A program made the position numbers and the translations under genes. Positions 8,495 through 16,469 of a DNA stretch of 64,000 bases are shown here, in pieces (within the stretch, counting starts at the first letter, position 1; the number at the start of each line of letters is the position of its first letter). Origin of the DNA: Rubrimonas sp036788415 (GTDB lineage Bacteria; Pseudomonadota; Alphaproteobacteria; Rhodobacterales; Rhodobacteraceae). The stretch spans positions 5,557 to 69,556 of the forward strand of contig NZ_DAIQNN010000011.1 of the NCBI RefSeq assembly GCF_036788415.1, in the 5' to 3' direction. The notes under the pieces are model-generated. The model was not told where the DNA came from. It ran no database searches and worked only from the letters and a program-made list of their open reading frames with translations.

Positions 8495-8517
8495 CGGAAT
8501 GATCCATGTCAATTCCG
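8495..8517. promoter_or_regulatory. 23-bp imperfect palindrome with FNR/NnrR-like core in the channel/regulator spacer
   Basis: Perfect 6-bp outer arms CGGAAT (8495-8500) and ATTCCG (8512-8517) flank a core in which ATGAT-CCAT-GTCAA (8499-8512) matches the FNR/DNR half-site pattern TTGAT-N4-ATCAA at eight of ten positions. It sits in the 185-bp space between two divergent genes. The binding protein is inferred only. Confidence 0.4.
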
Positions 8518-8538
8518 CGCAGCGCAGGACGCTGTAAA

Positions 8539-8579
8539 CCTCGTCAAAGCGGCCAACCGGAAGCGCCTTTTTGACGAGG
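8539..8579 (+). promoter_or_regulatory. 10-bp inverted repeat reaching the ribosome binding site of the NsrR-like gene
   Basis: CCTCGTCAAA (8539-8548) is perfectly complementary to TTTGACGAGG (8570-8579), with 21 bases between. The downstream arm runs directly into the GGGGGAGGAG Shine-Dalgarno region (about 8577-8587) of the gene starting at 8594. As DNA it could be an operator; as RNA a hairpin could limit ribosome access. Confidence 0.45.
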
Positions 8580-8593
8580 GGGAGGAGCGCGCG

Positions 8594-9055
8594 ATGCATC
8601 TGACGATCAGGTCGAACCATGCGATGCGCCTGCTGATGTATTGCGGTCTCAATCACGGGCGGGTCACCCCCGCCGCCGAGATCGCGCGCGCCTGCAACTC
8701 GTCCGAGGCGCATCTGGGCAAGATCGCCAACTGGCTCGCCCAGCACGGCTATGTCGAGACGGTCCGCGGGCGCGGCGGCGGCGTGCGGCTGACGCGGGCG
8801 CCCTCGGAGATCAGCGTCGGCGAGATCGTGCGCGGCACCGAGACCGGCTCGTGCATCGTCGAATGCCACGACGCCGAGACCAACACCTGCCCGCTGCGCG
8901 ACGCCTGCAAGTTCCGCGGCGTGCTGGAAGGCGCGATGGGGGCGTTCCTGAAGGTGCTCGACACCTATACGCTCGCCGATCTGATCGAGGACGGCGACGA
9001 TCTGCGCCGCCTGATGGGTCTGGAGCCCACCGAGCAGATGATCGCGGCGCAGTAG
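8594..9055 (+). CDS. Rrf2-family transcriptional regulator, NsrR-like
   Basis: A 153-residue Rrf2-family winged-helix regulator resembling the nitric-oxide sensor NsrR. The N-terminus MHLTIRSNHAMRLLMYC and the recognition region YVETVRGRGGGVRL match the family. A cysteine cluster around residues 92-110 (ECHD, then NTCP and DACKF) is positioned like the Fe-S cluster ligands of NsrR, though the spacing between the first two Cys is wider than in the E. coli protein. The C-terminal FLKVLDTYTLADLIED is also NsrR-like. A strong GGGGGAGGAG precedes the start. It is divergent from the SLAC1/TehA gene, and the shared region has two inverted repeats. NsrR identity, as opposed to another Rrf2 type, is moderately sure. 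Confidence 0.8.
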   Translation: MHLTIRSNHAMRLLMYCGLNHGRVTPAAEIARACNSSEAHLGKIANWLAQHGYVETVRGRGGGVRLTRAPSEISVGEIVRGTETGSCIVECHDAETNTCPLRDACKFRGVLEGAMGAFLKVLDTYTLADLIEDGDDLRRLMGLEPTEQMIAAQ

Positions 9056-9145
9056 CGCCGCCCGCCGCGCGTCCGTCCTGTCGGAAAACTGTCACGCGCC
9101 CCTGTTAGGAGCGTCGGGCGGAATTCCAGCAGGAAGGACCACCGG

Positions 9146-10135
9146 ATGACCATCCCCACGCTCGCGCGCCTCGGCGCCGCCGCGCTCCTCGCCCTCCTCG
9201 CGCAAGGGGCGCTCGCCCAGCCCACGGGCAAACTCGTACTCTACACCTCGCAGCCCAACGAGGACGCGCAGCGGACTGTGGACGCCTTCATGGCGGCCCA
9301 TCCCGGCGTCGAGGTCGAATGGGTGCGCGACGGCACCACCAAGATCATGGCGAAGCTGCGCGCGGAGATCGCCGCCGGCGCGCCCCAGCCCGACCTGCTG
9401 CTGATCGCCGACACGGTGACGATGGAGGGGCTCGAGGCCGAGGGTCTGCTGCTGTCCCATCCCGAAGCCGACGTGTCGGCCTACGAGGCCGGGCTGATGG
9501 ACCCCGAGGGCCATTACTTCTCGACCAAGCTGATCACCACCGGCATCGCCTACAACCCCGCCGCGCCGCTGAAGCCGACTTCCTACAAGGACCTGCTTGC
9601 GCCGGAGGCGACGGCGGCGATGACCATGCCGTCGCCGATGACCTCGGGCGCCGCGACCATCCACATGGTCTCCATCGCCGGGCACCCCGATCTCGGCTGG
9701 GACTATTACGCGAAGCTCGCGAAACAGGGCGCGCTCGCGCAGGGCGGCAATGGCGGCGTGCTGAAGTCGATCGCCGGCGGCGAGAAGCTCTACGGCTTCC
9801 TCGTGGACTTCCTCGCCATCCGCGAGAAGGCCAAGGGCGCGCCGATCGAGTTCGTCTTCCCCGAGGAGGGCGTGTCGGCGGTGACCGAGCCGGTCGCGAT
9901 CCTCTCCACCGCGAAGAACCCCGACGCGGCCAAGGCCTTCGTCGATTTCCTGATCTCGCCGGAAGGCCAGACGCTCGCCGCCGAGATGGGCTATCTGCCG
10001 GCGCATCCCGACGTGGCGCCGCCCGCGGGCTTCCCCGACCGCGCGCAGATCAGGCTGCTGCCCTTCGATCCGGCGAAGGCGCTGGCCGAGGACGAGGCCA
10101 ACAAGCTGCGCTTCACCGAGATGTTCGGCGGCTGA
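9146..10135 (+). CDS. ABC transporter substrate-binding protein, iron (Fbp/Afu) type
   Basis: A 329-residue periplasmic binding protein with a 24-residue Sec signal peptide ending ALAQ. The mature start KLVLYTSQPNEDAQ and the segments PDLLLIADTVTMEGL and SVEEGV-like FPEEGVSAVTEPVAI are typical of family 1 proteins that bind ferric iron, and related proteins bind other small anions. The gene leads an operon whose second gene is a fused double permease; a 10-bp GC hairpin sits between them. The annotated ligand (iron) is by family resemblance; the tyrosine ligands were not mapped. Confidence 0.82.
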   Translation: MTIPTLARLGAAALLALLAQGALAQPTGKLVLYTSQPNEDAQRTVDAFMAAHPGVEVEWVRDGTTKIMAKLRAEIAAGAPQPDLLLIADTVTMEGLEAEGLLLSHPEADVSAYEAGLMDPEGHYFSTKLITTGIAYNPAAPLKPTSYKDLLAPEATAAMTMPSPMTSGAATIHMVSIAGHPDLGWDYYAKLAKQGALAQGGNGGVLKSIAGGEKLYGFLVDFLAIREKAKGAPIEFVFPEEGVSAVTEPVAILSTAKNPDAAKAFVDFLISPEGQTLAAEMGYLPAHPDVAPPAGFPDRAQIRLLPFDPAKALAEDEANKLRFTEMFGG

Positions 10136-10145
10136 CGCGACGCCG

Positions 10146-10168
10146 CGCCCGCCGGTCTCCGGCGGGCG
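10146..10168 (+). promoter_or_regulatory. 10-bp GC hairpin between binding-protein and permease genes
   Basis: CGCCCGCCGG (10146-10155) and CCGGCGGGCG (10159-10168) form a perfect 10-bp stem with a 3-base loop, 11 bases after the binding-protein stop and 8 before the permease start. No T-run follows, so it is more likely an mRNA-stabilising or attenuating stem than a full terminator. Such stems often let binding proteins outnumber permeases. Confidence 0.6.
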
Positions 10169-10176
10169 CTGATCTC

Positions 10177-11886
10177 ATGCGCGCGCGCCTCGCCCGCTCC
10201 GTCGCCGAACCGCTGACGCTGGCGCTATTGCTCGCCGCGACGGTGGCGCTGTGCGCCCTGCCGCTGGCGCTGGTGGCGCGGCTCGGCTTCGCGCCCGAGG
10301 GCGCGCCGAGCCTCGCGCCGCTGCTGCGCGCGCTCGAATCGCGGGCGGTGACGACCGCGCTGTGGAACTCGCTCGAAAGCGGGCTGATCTCGGCGGCGGT
10401 GGCGACGGCGGCGGGACTGGGGCTCGCGCTGCTCGTCGGGCTGACGGATGTGCGGGGCAAGGGGCCGCTGGTGTTCCTGATCCTGCTGCCGATGATGATC
10501 CCGCCGCATGTGACGGCGATCGCGTGGATTCAGGCGCTCGGGCCGTCGAGCCCGCCCTTGCAGGCGCTCGGCCTGGCCCCGCCCATCGGGTCGACGCATC
10601 CGCTCTATTCGCGCGAAGGCGTGATCGCGCTGCTCGCGGCGCAGCACATGCCGCTGGCGTTCCTCGTGCTGCGCGCGGCGCTGCGCACGCTGCCGCGCGA
10701 GATGTCCGACGCCGCGCGGGTCTGCGGCGCGGGGCCCCTGACGATGCTGCGCCGGATCGCCGCGCCGCTGCTCGCGCCGGCGCTGATCGCGGCCTTCGCG
10801 CTCGCCTTCGTCTCGGCGCTCGGCAATTTCGGGATACCCGCGCTGCTGGGCGTGCCGGGGCGCTACACCACTCTGCCGGTGCTGATGTGGCAGCGGCTCG
10901 CGAGTTTCGGGCCGGAGGCGCTGGGCGATCTGGCGGTGATCGCGACGCTGCTGGGGCTGGTGGCGGTCGCGGCGGTGACGACGCAGATGGCGCTGGCGCG
11001 CCGGGCGCGATCGGCGCTGATCGGCCCGCCGCAGGCCGCGCTCGCGCTGCGGCTCGGGCGGGCGCGGCCCGTCGCCGAAGCCGGCCTCTGGGTGGTGGTG
11101 GCGGCCCTGCTGGTCATGCCGCTCGGGGCGCTGACGGCGACCGCGCTCTCGCCGACCTACGGCGTGAAGCTCACGTCCGAAACGCTGACCTTCGAGCATT
11201 TCCGCGAAGTGCTGTTCGCGCAGAGCGTCACCGCGCGCGCCTTCGCCAATTCGGGCTTCGCGGCGGGCGCCGCTTCTGCGGCGCTGGCGGCGGCGGCGGT
11301 GGGGCTGGGCTATTTCCTGACGCGCCCCGCCGGGCTCGCGCGCCGCGCCGCGGGCGGGGCGGCGACGCTCGCCGAGATCGCCTACGCCGTGCCGGGGCTG
11401 GTGATCTCGGTCGCCTTCATTCTGGCGTTCCTCAAGCCGCTGCCGATCCTCGGCGTCTCGCTCTACGGCACGATCTGGATCATCCTGCTGGCCTATCTCG
11501 CCGCCTTCTTCGCCATCGCGCTGAAGCCCGTCGGCGCCGCCTACGCCCAGCTCGACCCGGCTCTGGACGACGCCGCGCGGGTGTGCGGCGCGGGGTTCGG
11601 GCGGCGGATGCGGCGCATCTTCCTGCCGCTGACCGCGCCGGCGGCTGCGTCGGGGGCGATCCTCGTCTTTCTGACCGCCTATAACGAGGTCACGGTGTCG
11701 GCGCTGCTGTGGTCGCGCGGTACCGAGACGATCGGCACCGCGATCTTCAACTACGAGGATGGCGGCTACACCACCCTGGCCGCCGCGATGGCGACGCTGA
11801 CCGTGTTCGCCACCGTCGCGCTGATGCTGACGCTGGACCTGCTCGGCCGCCGCGCCCCGCCCGGGGTCGTGCCGTGGCGCGACTGA
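10177..11886 (+). CDS. ABC transporter permease, fused two-domain FbpB type
   Basis: A 569-residue membrane protein with two tandem binding-protein-dependent permease domains (about residues 45-260 and 340-565), as in FbpB/AfuB iron importers. Each half carries an EAA-type loop that contacts the ATPase: MSDAARVCGAGPLTMLRRI in the first and LDDAARVCGAGFGRRM in the second. The near-identity of these loops (DAARVCGAG) reflects internal duplication. The ATG at 10177 lies just past the hairpin and is not preceded by a strong Shine-Dalgarno sequence. The next gene encodes a PmbA-like protein, so the cognate ATPase is not adjacent and must be supplied from elsewhere, or the operon is incomplete. Confidence 0.88.
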   Translation: MRARLARSVAEPLTLALLLAATVALCALPLALVARLGFAPEGAPSLAPLLRALESRAVTTALWNSLESGLISAAVATAAGLGLALLVGLTDVRGKGPLVFLILLPMMIPPHVTAIAWIQALGPSSPPLQALGLAPPIGSTHPLYSREGVIALLAAQHMPLAFLVLRAALRTLPREMSDAARVCGAGPLTMLRRIAAPLLAPALIAAFALAFVSALGNFGIPALLGVPGRYTTLPVLMWQRLASFGPEALGDLAVIATLLGLVAVAAVTTQMALARRARSALIGPPQAALALRLGRARPVAEAGLWVVVAALLVMPLGALTATALSPTYGVKLTSETLTFEHFREVLFAQSVTARAFANSGFAAGAASAALAAAAVGLGYFLTRPAGLARRAAGGAATLAEIAYAVPGLVISVAFILAFLKPLPILGVSLYGTIWIILLAYLAAFFAIALKPVGAAYAQLDPALDDAARVCGAGFGRRMRRIFLPLTAPAAASGAILVFLTAYNEVTVSALLWSRGTETIGTAIFNYEDGGYTTLAAAMATLTVFATVALMLTLDLLGRRAPPGVVPWRD

Positions 11887-11964
11887 AGCGGTAGGGGTTT
11901 GAACCGCGGCGGGGGAGCCTCTAGGTTGCGCCGGGACCGCTCCCCTCTCGCGAAAGCCCCGCCG

Positions 11965-13302
11965 ATGCATTTCCCGCTCGACCTCGCCGACCGCCTGCTC
12001 GACGCCGCCCGCGCCGCCGGGGCCGACGCCGCCGACGCCCTCGTGATGCGCAGCGCCGATCTTGGCGTCGCGGTGCGCGGCGGCGCGCTCGAGGAGGCCG
12101 AGCGAGCCGAGAGCGTCGATTTCGGGCTGCGCGCCTTCGTGGGCCGCCGGCAGGCTTGCGTCTCCGCCTCCGATCCCCGCCCCGAGACGCTGCGCGCGCT
12201 GGCCGAGCGCGCCGTCGCCATGGCGCGCGAAGCCCCGGAGGACCCGTATTGCGGCCTGCTGGAGCCGGGAGAGCTGGGCGCCCCGGACATGGCCGGGTTC
12301 GCCGCGGCCGAGGCCGCGCCGCCCGATCCCGCGCGGTTGCAGACCCTGGCGCTGGAGGCGGAGGCGGCGGCGCTCGCGCATCCGGGCGTGTCGCAGGTCG
12401 ACAGCGCCTCGGCGAGCTGGCGGCGCGCCGAGATCGCGCTGGCGGCGACCAACGGCTTTCGCGGCGCCTATGCGCGCGACGGGGCGTCGCTCGCCGTCTC
12501 GGCCATCGCGGGCGAAGGGCTCGGGATGCAGAGCGACTACGACTATGCGGCGCGCCGGCGGCTCGACGATCTGCCGCCGCCCGCCGAGATCGGGCGCGAG
12601 GCGGCGGCGCGCGCAGTCGCCCGGCTCGGCGCGCGCAAGCCGCCGACGGGGGCGGTTCCGGTTGTCTTCGACCGTCGCGTCGCGCCCTCGCTGATCGGCC
12701 ATGTGCTCGCTGCGATCAACGGCGCGTCGGTGGCGCGCGGCTCGAGCTGGCTCGCGAAGCGCATGGGCGAGCGCATCCTGCCCGGCTGGGCGGAGCTGCT
12801 GGAGGACCCGCTGGCGCCGGACGGCCCGTCCTCGCGGCCTTTCGACGGCGAGGGGATGGCCTCGCGCGCGGCGGCGATCCTGCGCGGCGGCGTGCTCGAG
12901 CGCTGGCTGCTCGACGCGGCCTCGGCGCGCCAGCTCGGGCTCGCGAGCACCGGCAATGCGCGGCGCGGCGTGTCGGCGCCGCCGAGCCCCGGCGCCACCA
13001 ATGTTCGGCTCGGGCCTGGCGCCGCGAGCCGCGACGCGCTGATCGCCGACATCGAGCGCGGGCTGCTGGTGACCTCGCTGATGGGGTCGAGCGTCAACCC
13101 CACCACCGGCGCCTACAGCCGCGGCGCCTCGGGCTTCTGGATCGAGAACGGCCGGATCGCCCATCCGGTCGAAGAGGCGACCATCGCCGGCGCCCTGCCC
13201 GAATTCCTGCCGCGCATGGACGCCGCCGACGACCCCGACCCGTTCGTCTCGGTCTCCGTTCCGTCGCTGCGGGTGGAGGGTCTGGTTGTCGCCGGCGCCT
13301 GA
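11965..13302 (+). CDS. TldD/PmbA family metallopeptidase-like protein
   Basis: A 445-residue member of the TldD/PmbA family. In E. coli TldD and PmbA (TldE) form a protease involved in maturation of microcin B17 and degradation of unfolded peptides. The E-type subunit lacks the zinc site, and this protein resembles that PmbA side: FGLRAFVGRRQACVSASD, then EDPYCGLLEPGEL, GASVARGSSWLAKRMGERI, and the C-terminal GASGFWIENGRIAHPVEE. No HExxxH is seen. In Rhodobacterales a PmbA-like gene next to cysQ is, to my recollection, common. ATG 11965 was chosen because the 22 codons before it are Arg-rich and unlike family N-termini. Substrate is unknown. Confidence 0.87.
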   Translation: MHFPLDLADRLLDAARAAGADAADALVMRSADLGVAVRGGALEEAERAESVDFGLRAFVGRRQACVSASDPRPETLRALAERAVAMAREAPEDPYCGLLEPGELGAPDMAGFAAAEAAPPDPARLQTLALEAEAAALAHPGVSQVDSASASWRRAEIALAATNGFRGAYARDGASLAVSAIAGEGLGMQSDYDYAARRRLDDLPPPAEIGREAAARAVARLGARKPPTGAVPVVFDRRVAPSLIGHVLAAINGASVARGSSWLAKRMGERILPGWAELLEDPLAPDGPSSRPFDGEGMASRAAAILRGGVLERWLLDAASARQLGLASTGNARRGVSAPPSPGATNVRLGPGAASRDALIADIERGLLVTSLMGSSVNPTTGAYSRGASGFWIENGRIAHPVEEATIAGALPEFLPRMDAADDPDPFVSVSVPSLRVEGLVVAGA

Positions 13303-14101
13303 CGGCGTCGCCGAGCCCGCCGACGATCTGGCGCTGCTCGTCGCGGCGGTCGAGGCGGCGGGCGAGGGGGCGATGCGCTGGTTCGGGCGCGCCCCGCGCG
13401 TCTGGGACAAGGAGGGCGGCGCCGGCCCGGTCACCGAGGCCGACCTCGAGGCCGACGCGGCGCTGAAGGCCCGGCTGCGCGCGGCGCGCCCCGGTTACGG
13501 CTGGTTGTCCGAAGAGACCCCGGACGACCGCGCCCGGCTCGGCTGCGCGTCGGTGTTCGTGGTCGACCCGATCGACGGCACCCGCGCCTTCATCGCCGGC
13601 GAGACCGGCTGGTGCGTCGCGGCGGCGGTGGCGGCGCAGGGCGCGCCGGTCGCGGCGGCGGCGTTCTTTCCCGCGCTGGGGCGGCTTTACGCCGCGCGGG
13701 CGGGCGGCGGGGCCTCGCGCGACGGCGCGCCGATCCGCGCGGCGGAGGGTGCGCGGGCGGGGGGCGCGCTGGCGCTCGCCGCCTCGGCCCAGCTCGGGGC
13801 GGAGCACTGGCCGGGCGGCGCGCCGGCGCTGCGGCGCGCCTTCCGCCCCTCGATGATCCATCGCCTCTGCCTCGTCGCCGAGGGCGCTGCGGACGTGACG
13901 CTCAGTTTCCGGGAGCTGTGGGAATGGGACCTCGCCGCCGGCGCGTTGATCGCAGCGGAGGCGGGCTGCGTCGTGAGCGACGGGCGGGGTCGGACGCATA
14001 GCTACAACGCGCCCGATCCGCGCTCGGACGGGGTGATCGCCGCGCCGCCCGCGCTGCACGCCGAACTCGTGCGCCGCCGCCGCCCGCGCGGGGGCGATTG
14101 A
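13286..14101 (+). CDS. cysQ: 3'(2'),5'-bisphosphate nucleotidase / inositol monophosphatase family
   Basis: A 271-residue Mg-dependent, Li-sensitive phosphatase of the IMPase superfamily, most like CysQ, which removes the 3'-phosphate from PAP formed in sulfate assimilation. Metal-binding motifs are clear: GYGWLSEET (Glu ligands), DPIDGTRAF, and WEWDLAAG near residue 213. The start is a TTG at 13286, five bases after GGAGGG, and the gene overlaps the end of the PmbA gene by 17 bp, so translation is likely coupled. No ATG is available before residue 29. Inositol monophosphatase activity is an alternative, since motifs do not separate these activities. Confidence 0.87.
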   Translation: MSPAPDGVAEPADDLALLVAAVEAAGEGAMRWFGRAPRVWDKEGGAGPVTEADLEADAALKARLRAARPGYGWLSEETPDDRARLGCASVFVVDPIDGTRAFIAGETGWCVAAAVAAQGAPVAAAAFFPALGRLYAARAGGGASRDGAPIRAAEGARAGGALALAASAQLGAEHWPGGAPALRRAFRPSMIHRLCLVAEGAADVTLSFRELWEWDLAAGALIAAEAGCVVSDGRGRTHSYNAPDPRSDGVIAAPPALHAELVRRRRPRGGD

Positions 14102-14155
14102 CCCTCCGGCGCGCGCCTCTATGGTGCGCGCGACCCTTTCGCGCGGAGGCCCGCC

Positions 14156-14398
14156 ATGCCCGTCCGTCTGCATCTCGTCTTCGGCGGCGAGCTGAAGGAC
14201 ACGGCCCGCACCGAGTTCGCCGATCCCCACGCGATCGACGTGGTCGGCGTGTTCCCCAGCTACGCCGAAGCGCATGCTGCGTGGAAGCAGGCCGCGCAGC
14301 GCACCGTCGATCAGGCGACGACGCGCTACTTCATCGCCCATCTGCACCGGCTGCGCGACGAGGAGCTCGAGACCAGCGCCACCGAGGAACTCGGCTGA
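14156..14398 (+). CDS. DUF4170 domain protein
   Basis: An 80-residue protein that fits the alphaproteobacterial DUF4170 family over its whole length: RLHLVFGGELKD at the start, DVVGVFPSYAEAHAAWK in the middle and RYFIAHLHRL near the end. Function is unknown. It sits between cysQ and the acyltransferase/Kdo-transferase genes, a position I have seen for this family, which hints at a link with envelope lipid synthesis but is no proof. The purine-rich GCGGAGG just before ATG 14156 supports the start. Confidence 0.88.
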   Translation: MPVRLHLVFGGELKDTARTEFADPHAIDVVGVFPSYAEAHAAWKQAAQRTVDQATTRYFIAHLHRLRDEELETSATEELG

Positions 14399-14409
14399 GC
14401 CGGCGCTCC

Positions 14410-15165
14410 ATGAGACCGGGGCCGACACTGGCGCCCCGCCGCAGCCTCAAGGCGCTGCGCAGCGACCCGCTGGCGCGCGGCGCGCTCGCGCGGCTCGGCG
14501 CCGGCTATGTGGCCCTTTGCTGGCGCACGACGCGCTGGCGGATCGAGGGGCGGGCGCATCTCGACGACCTTCTGGCGCGCGGCGGGCCGATCATTCCCGC
14601 CTTCTGGCACGGGCGGCTGATCTTCTCGCCGCTCTGGGCGCCGCCGGGACGGCGCATCTTCGCGATGATCTCCAACAACCGCGACGGCGATCTGATCGCG
14701 GAGGTGGTCGGGCGCTTCGGGGTCGAGACCGTCCGGGGCTCGACCGCCGATCCGCGCAAGGAGGAGAAGGACAAGGGCGGGCGCGCGGCGTTCGTAGGCG
14801 GTCTGCAGGCGCTGCGCGAAGGCGGCGTGCTGGCGATCACGCCGGACGGGCCGCGCGGGCCGCGGATGCGCGCGCAGTCGGGCGCGGCGGGGCTGTCGGT
14901 CGCCGCCGGCGCGCCGATCCTGCCGATCGCCTGGAGCGCGCGGCATGCGCGCATGCTCGGCAGCTGGGACCGCTTCCTGCTCCCCATCCCCTTCGATCGC
15001 GGCTTGATGATCTACGGCGCGCCGCTGGAGCCGCCGCCGCGCGCGGCGGGCGAGGCGGGGGTCGAGGCGCATCGGCTTCGGCTCGAGGCGGCGCTGAACG
15101 CGCTGACCGCGCAGGCGGACGCCGCGATGGACCGCCCGCCGGTCGAAGCCGAGCCGGCGCGATGA
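14410..15165 (+). CDS. Lysophospholipid acyltransferase family protein (DUF374)
   Basis: A 251-residue DUF374 protein related to glycerolipid acyltransferases. Visible motifs are PAFWHGRL near residue 65, which corresponds to the catalytic His region of the family, SNNRDGDLIAEVVGRFGV, the phosphate-binding-like RGSTADPRKEEKDKGGRAAF, and ITPDGPRGPR near residue 143. It lacks a signal peptide but has hydrophobic N-terminal stretches. It overlaps the following Kdo transferase gene by ATGA and therefore probably modifies lipid A/LPS core or phospholipids. The exact acyl acceptor is not predictable. Confidence 0.85.
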   Translation: MRPGPTLAPRRSLKALRSDPLARGALARLGAGYVALCWRTTRWRIEGRAHLDDLLARGGPIIPAFWHGRLIFSPLWAPPGRRIFAMISNNRDGDLIAEVVGRFGVETVRGSTADPRKEEKDKGGRAAFVGGLQALREGGVLAITPDGPRGPRMRAQSGAAGLSVAAGAPILPIAWSARHARMLGSWDRFLLPIPFDRGLMIYGAPLEPPPRAAGEAGVEAHRLRLEAALNALTAQADAAMDRPPVEAEPAR

Positions 15166-16469
15166 GCCCGCCCGCGCGCCGTTCGGCGCTGCTGGGGCTC
15201 TATCTGGGGCTCTCGCGGATCGCGGCGCCCGCCGCCCGGCTGCTGCTCGCGCGGCGGCTGACGCGCGGCAAGGAGGAGGCGGCCCGCCTGCCGGAGCGGA
15301 TAGGCGCGGCCTCGGCGCCCCGGCCCGAGGGGCGGCTGGTCTGGCTTCACGGGGCGAGCGTCGGCGAAGGGCTCGCGGCGTTGGCGCTGATCGAGCGGAT
15401 GGCCCGCGCGCGCCCCGATCTGCGGTTCCTGCTGACGACGGGGACGGCGACTTCGGCGCGGCTGATCGGCCCGCGCCTGCCGGAAAGCGCGACCCACCAA
15501 TACGCCCCGCTCGACGCGCTGGCCTTCGTCGAGCGCTTCCTCAGGCACTGGCGGCCCGATCTGTGCGCGCGGGTGGACAGCGAGCTCTGGCCGGCGACGC
15601 TCTGGGCGAGCGCGCGGACGGGCGCGCCGCTGGCGCTGGTCAATGCGCGTGTCTCGGCGGCCTCGGCGCGGGGCTGGGGGCGGGCGCGCGGCATGGCGGC
15701 GGCGCTCCTGTCGCGCTTCGACGCGATCCTTGCGCAGGACGGCGAGAGCGCGGAGCGCCTAGCCGGGCTCGGCGCGCCGCGGCAGCGCTTGCGGATCGGG
15801 GGATCGCTCAAGGCCTCGGTTGCCCCGCCCGAGGCCGATCCGCAAGCGCTGGCGGCGTTGCGGGCGGCGCTGGGCGGGCGGCCCGTCTGGCTCGCGGCGA
15901 GCACCCATCCCGGCGAGGAGGCGCTCGCCTTCGCGGCGCATCGCGCGGCGCGGGAGGCGGCGCCCGGACTGGCGCTGATCGTCGCGCCGCGCCACCCCGA
16001 ACGGGGCGCCGAGATCGCCGCGCTGGCGCGGGCCCATGGGCTGGAGGCGACGCGGCGCTCGGCCGGCGAGGGGCCGGAGGGCGCGGAGGTCCACGTCGCC
16101 GACACGCTGGGCGAGATGGGGCTGTGGTATCGCCTTGCGCCGGTCGCCTTCATGGGCGGCTCGACGGGGTCGCTCGGCGGACACAACCCTTACGAGGCGG
16201 CGGCGCTCGGCGCGCTGATCCTGCGCGGCCCCGACGTCGCGGCGTTCCGCGAGGCCTATGGCGCGCTCTCGGCGGCGGGGGCCTCGGTCGAGATCGGCGA
16301 CGCGGCGGCGCTGGCGGCGGCGCTGGGCATGGCGCTGGCGCCGGACGGCGGCTTGCGCGCCGCGGCGGCGCGGATGGCGGAGGCGGGGCGGGCGGCGCTA
16401 CGCCCCGATCCCGGTCCGCTGGACGGCGCCGCTGCGGCGCTGCTGGGGCTTCTGGAGGCGCGGCGATGA
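15162..16469 (+). CDS. waaA: 3-deoxy-D-manno-octulosonic acid transferase (WaaA/KdtA)
   Basis: A 435-residue GT30 glycosyltransferase that adds Kdo to lipid IVA. It has an N-terminal hydrophobic anchor and the family segments VWLHGASVGEG (catalytic Glu in a loop near residue 70), LTTGTATSARL, DSELWPATLW, LVNARVSAASARGW, and the C-terminal donor site FMGGSTGSLGGHNPYEAAALG. It is coupled by ATGA to the acyltransferase gene before it and lpxK after it, so the three likely act together in inner-core LPS assembly at the cytoplasmic face. It could add one or two Kdo units; sequence does not decide. Confidence 0.95.
   Translation: MSPPARRSALLGLYLGLSRIAAPAARLLLARRLTRGKEEAARLPERIGAASAPRPEGRLVWLHGASVGEGLAALALIERMARARPDLRFLLTTGTATSARLIGPRLPESATHQYAPLDALAFVERFLRHWRPDLCARVDSELWPATLWASARTGAPLALVNARVSAASARGWGRARGMAAALLSRFDAILAQDGESAERLAGLGAPRQRLRIGGSLKASVAPPEADPQALAALRAALGGRPVWLAASTHPGEEALAFAAHRAAREAAPGLALIVAPRHPERGAEIAALARAHGLEATRRSAGEGPEGAEVHVADTLGEMGLWYRLAPVAFMGGSTGSLGGHNPYEAAALGALILRGPDVAAFREAYGALSAAGASVEIGDAAALAAALGMALAPDGGLRAAAARMAEAGRAALRPDPGPLDGAAAALLGLLEARR

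Noticed and set aside
10225..13434. A very long open frame opposite the permease, PmbA and CysQ genes, and similar long antisense frames elsewhere (for example opposite 1.1-3.3, 3.2-4.6 and 50.8-53.6 kb).
   Set aside because: They are Arg/Gln/His-rich shadows caused by high GC at third codon positions of the real genes and show no recognisable domain.
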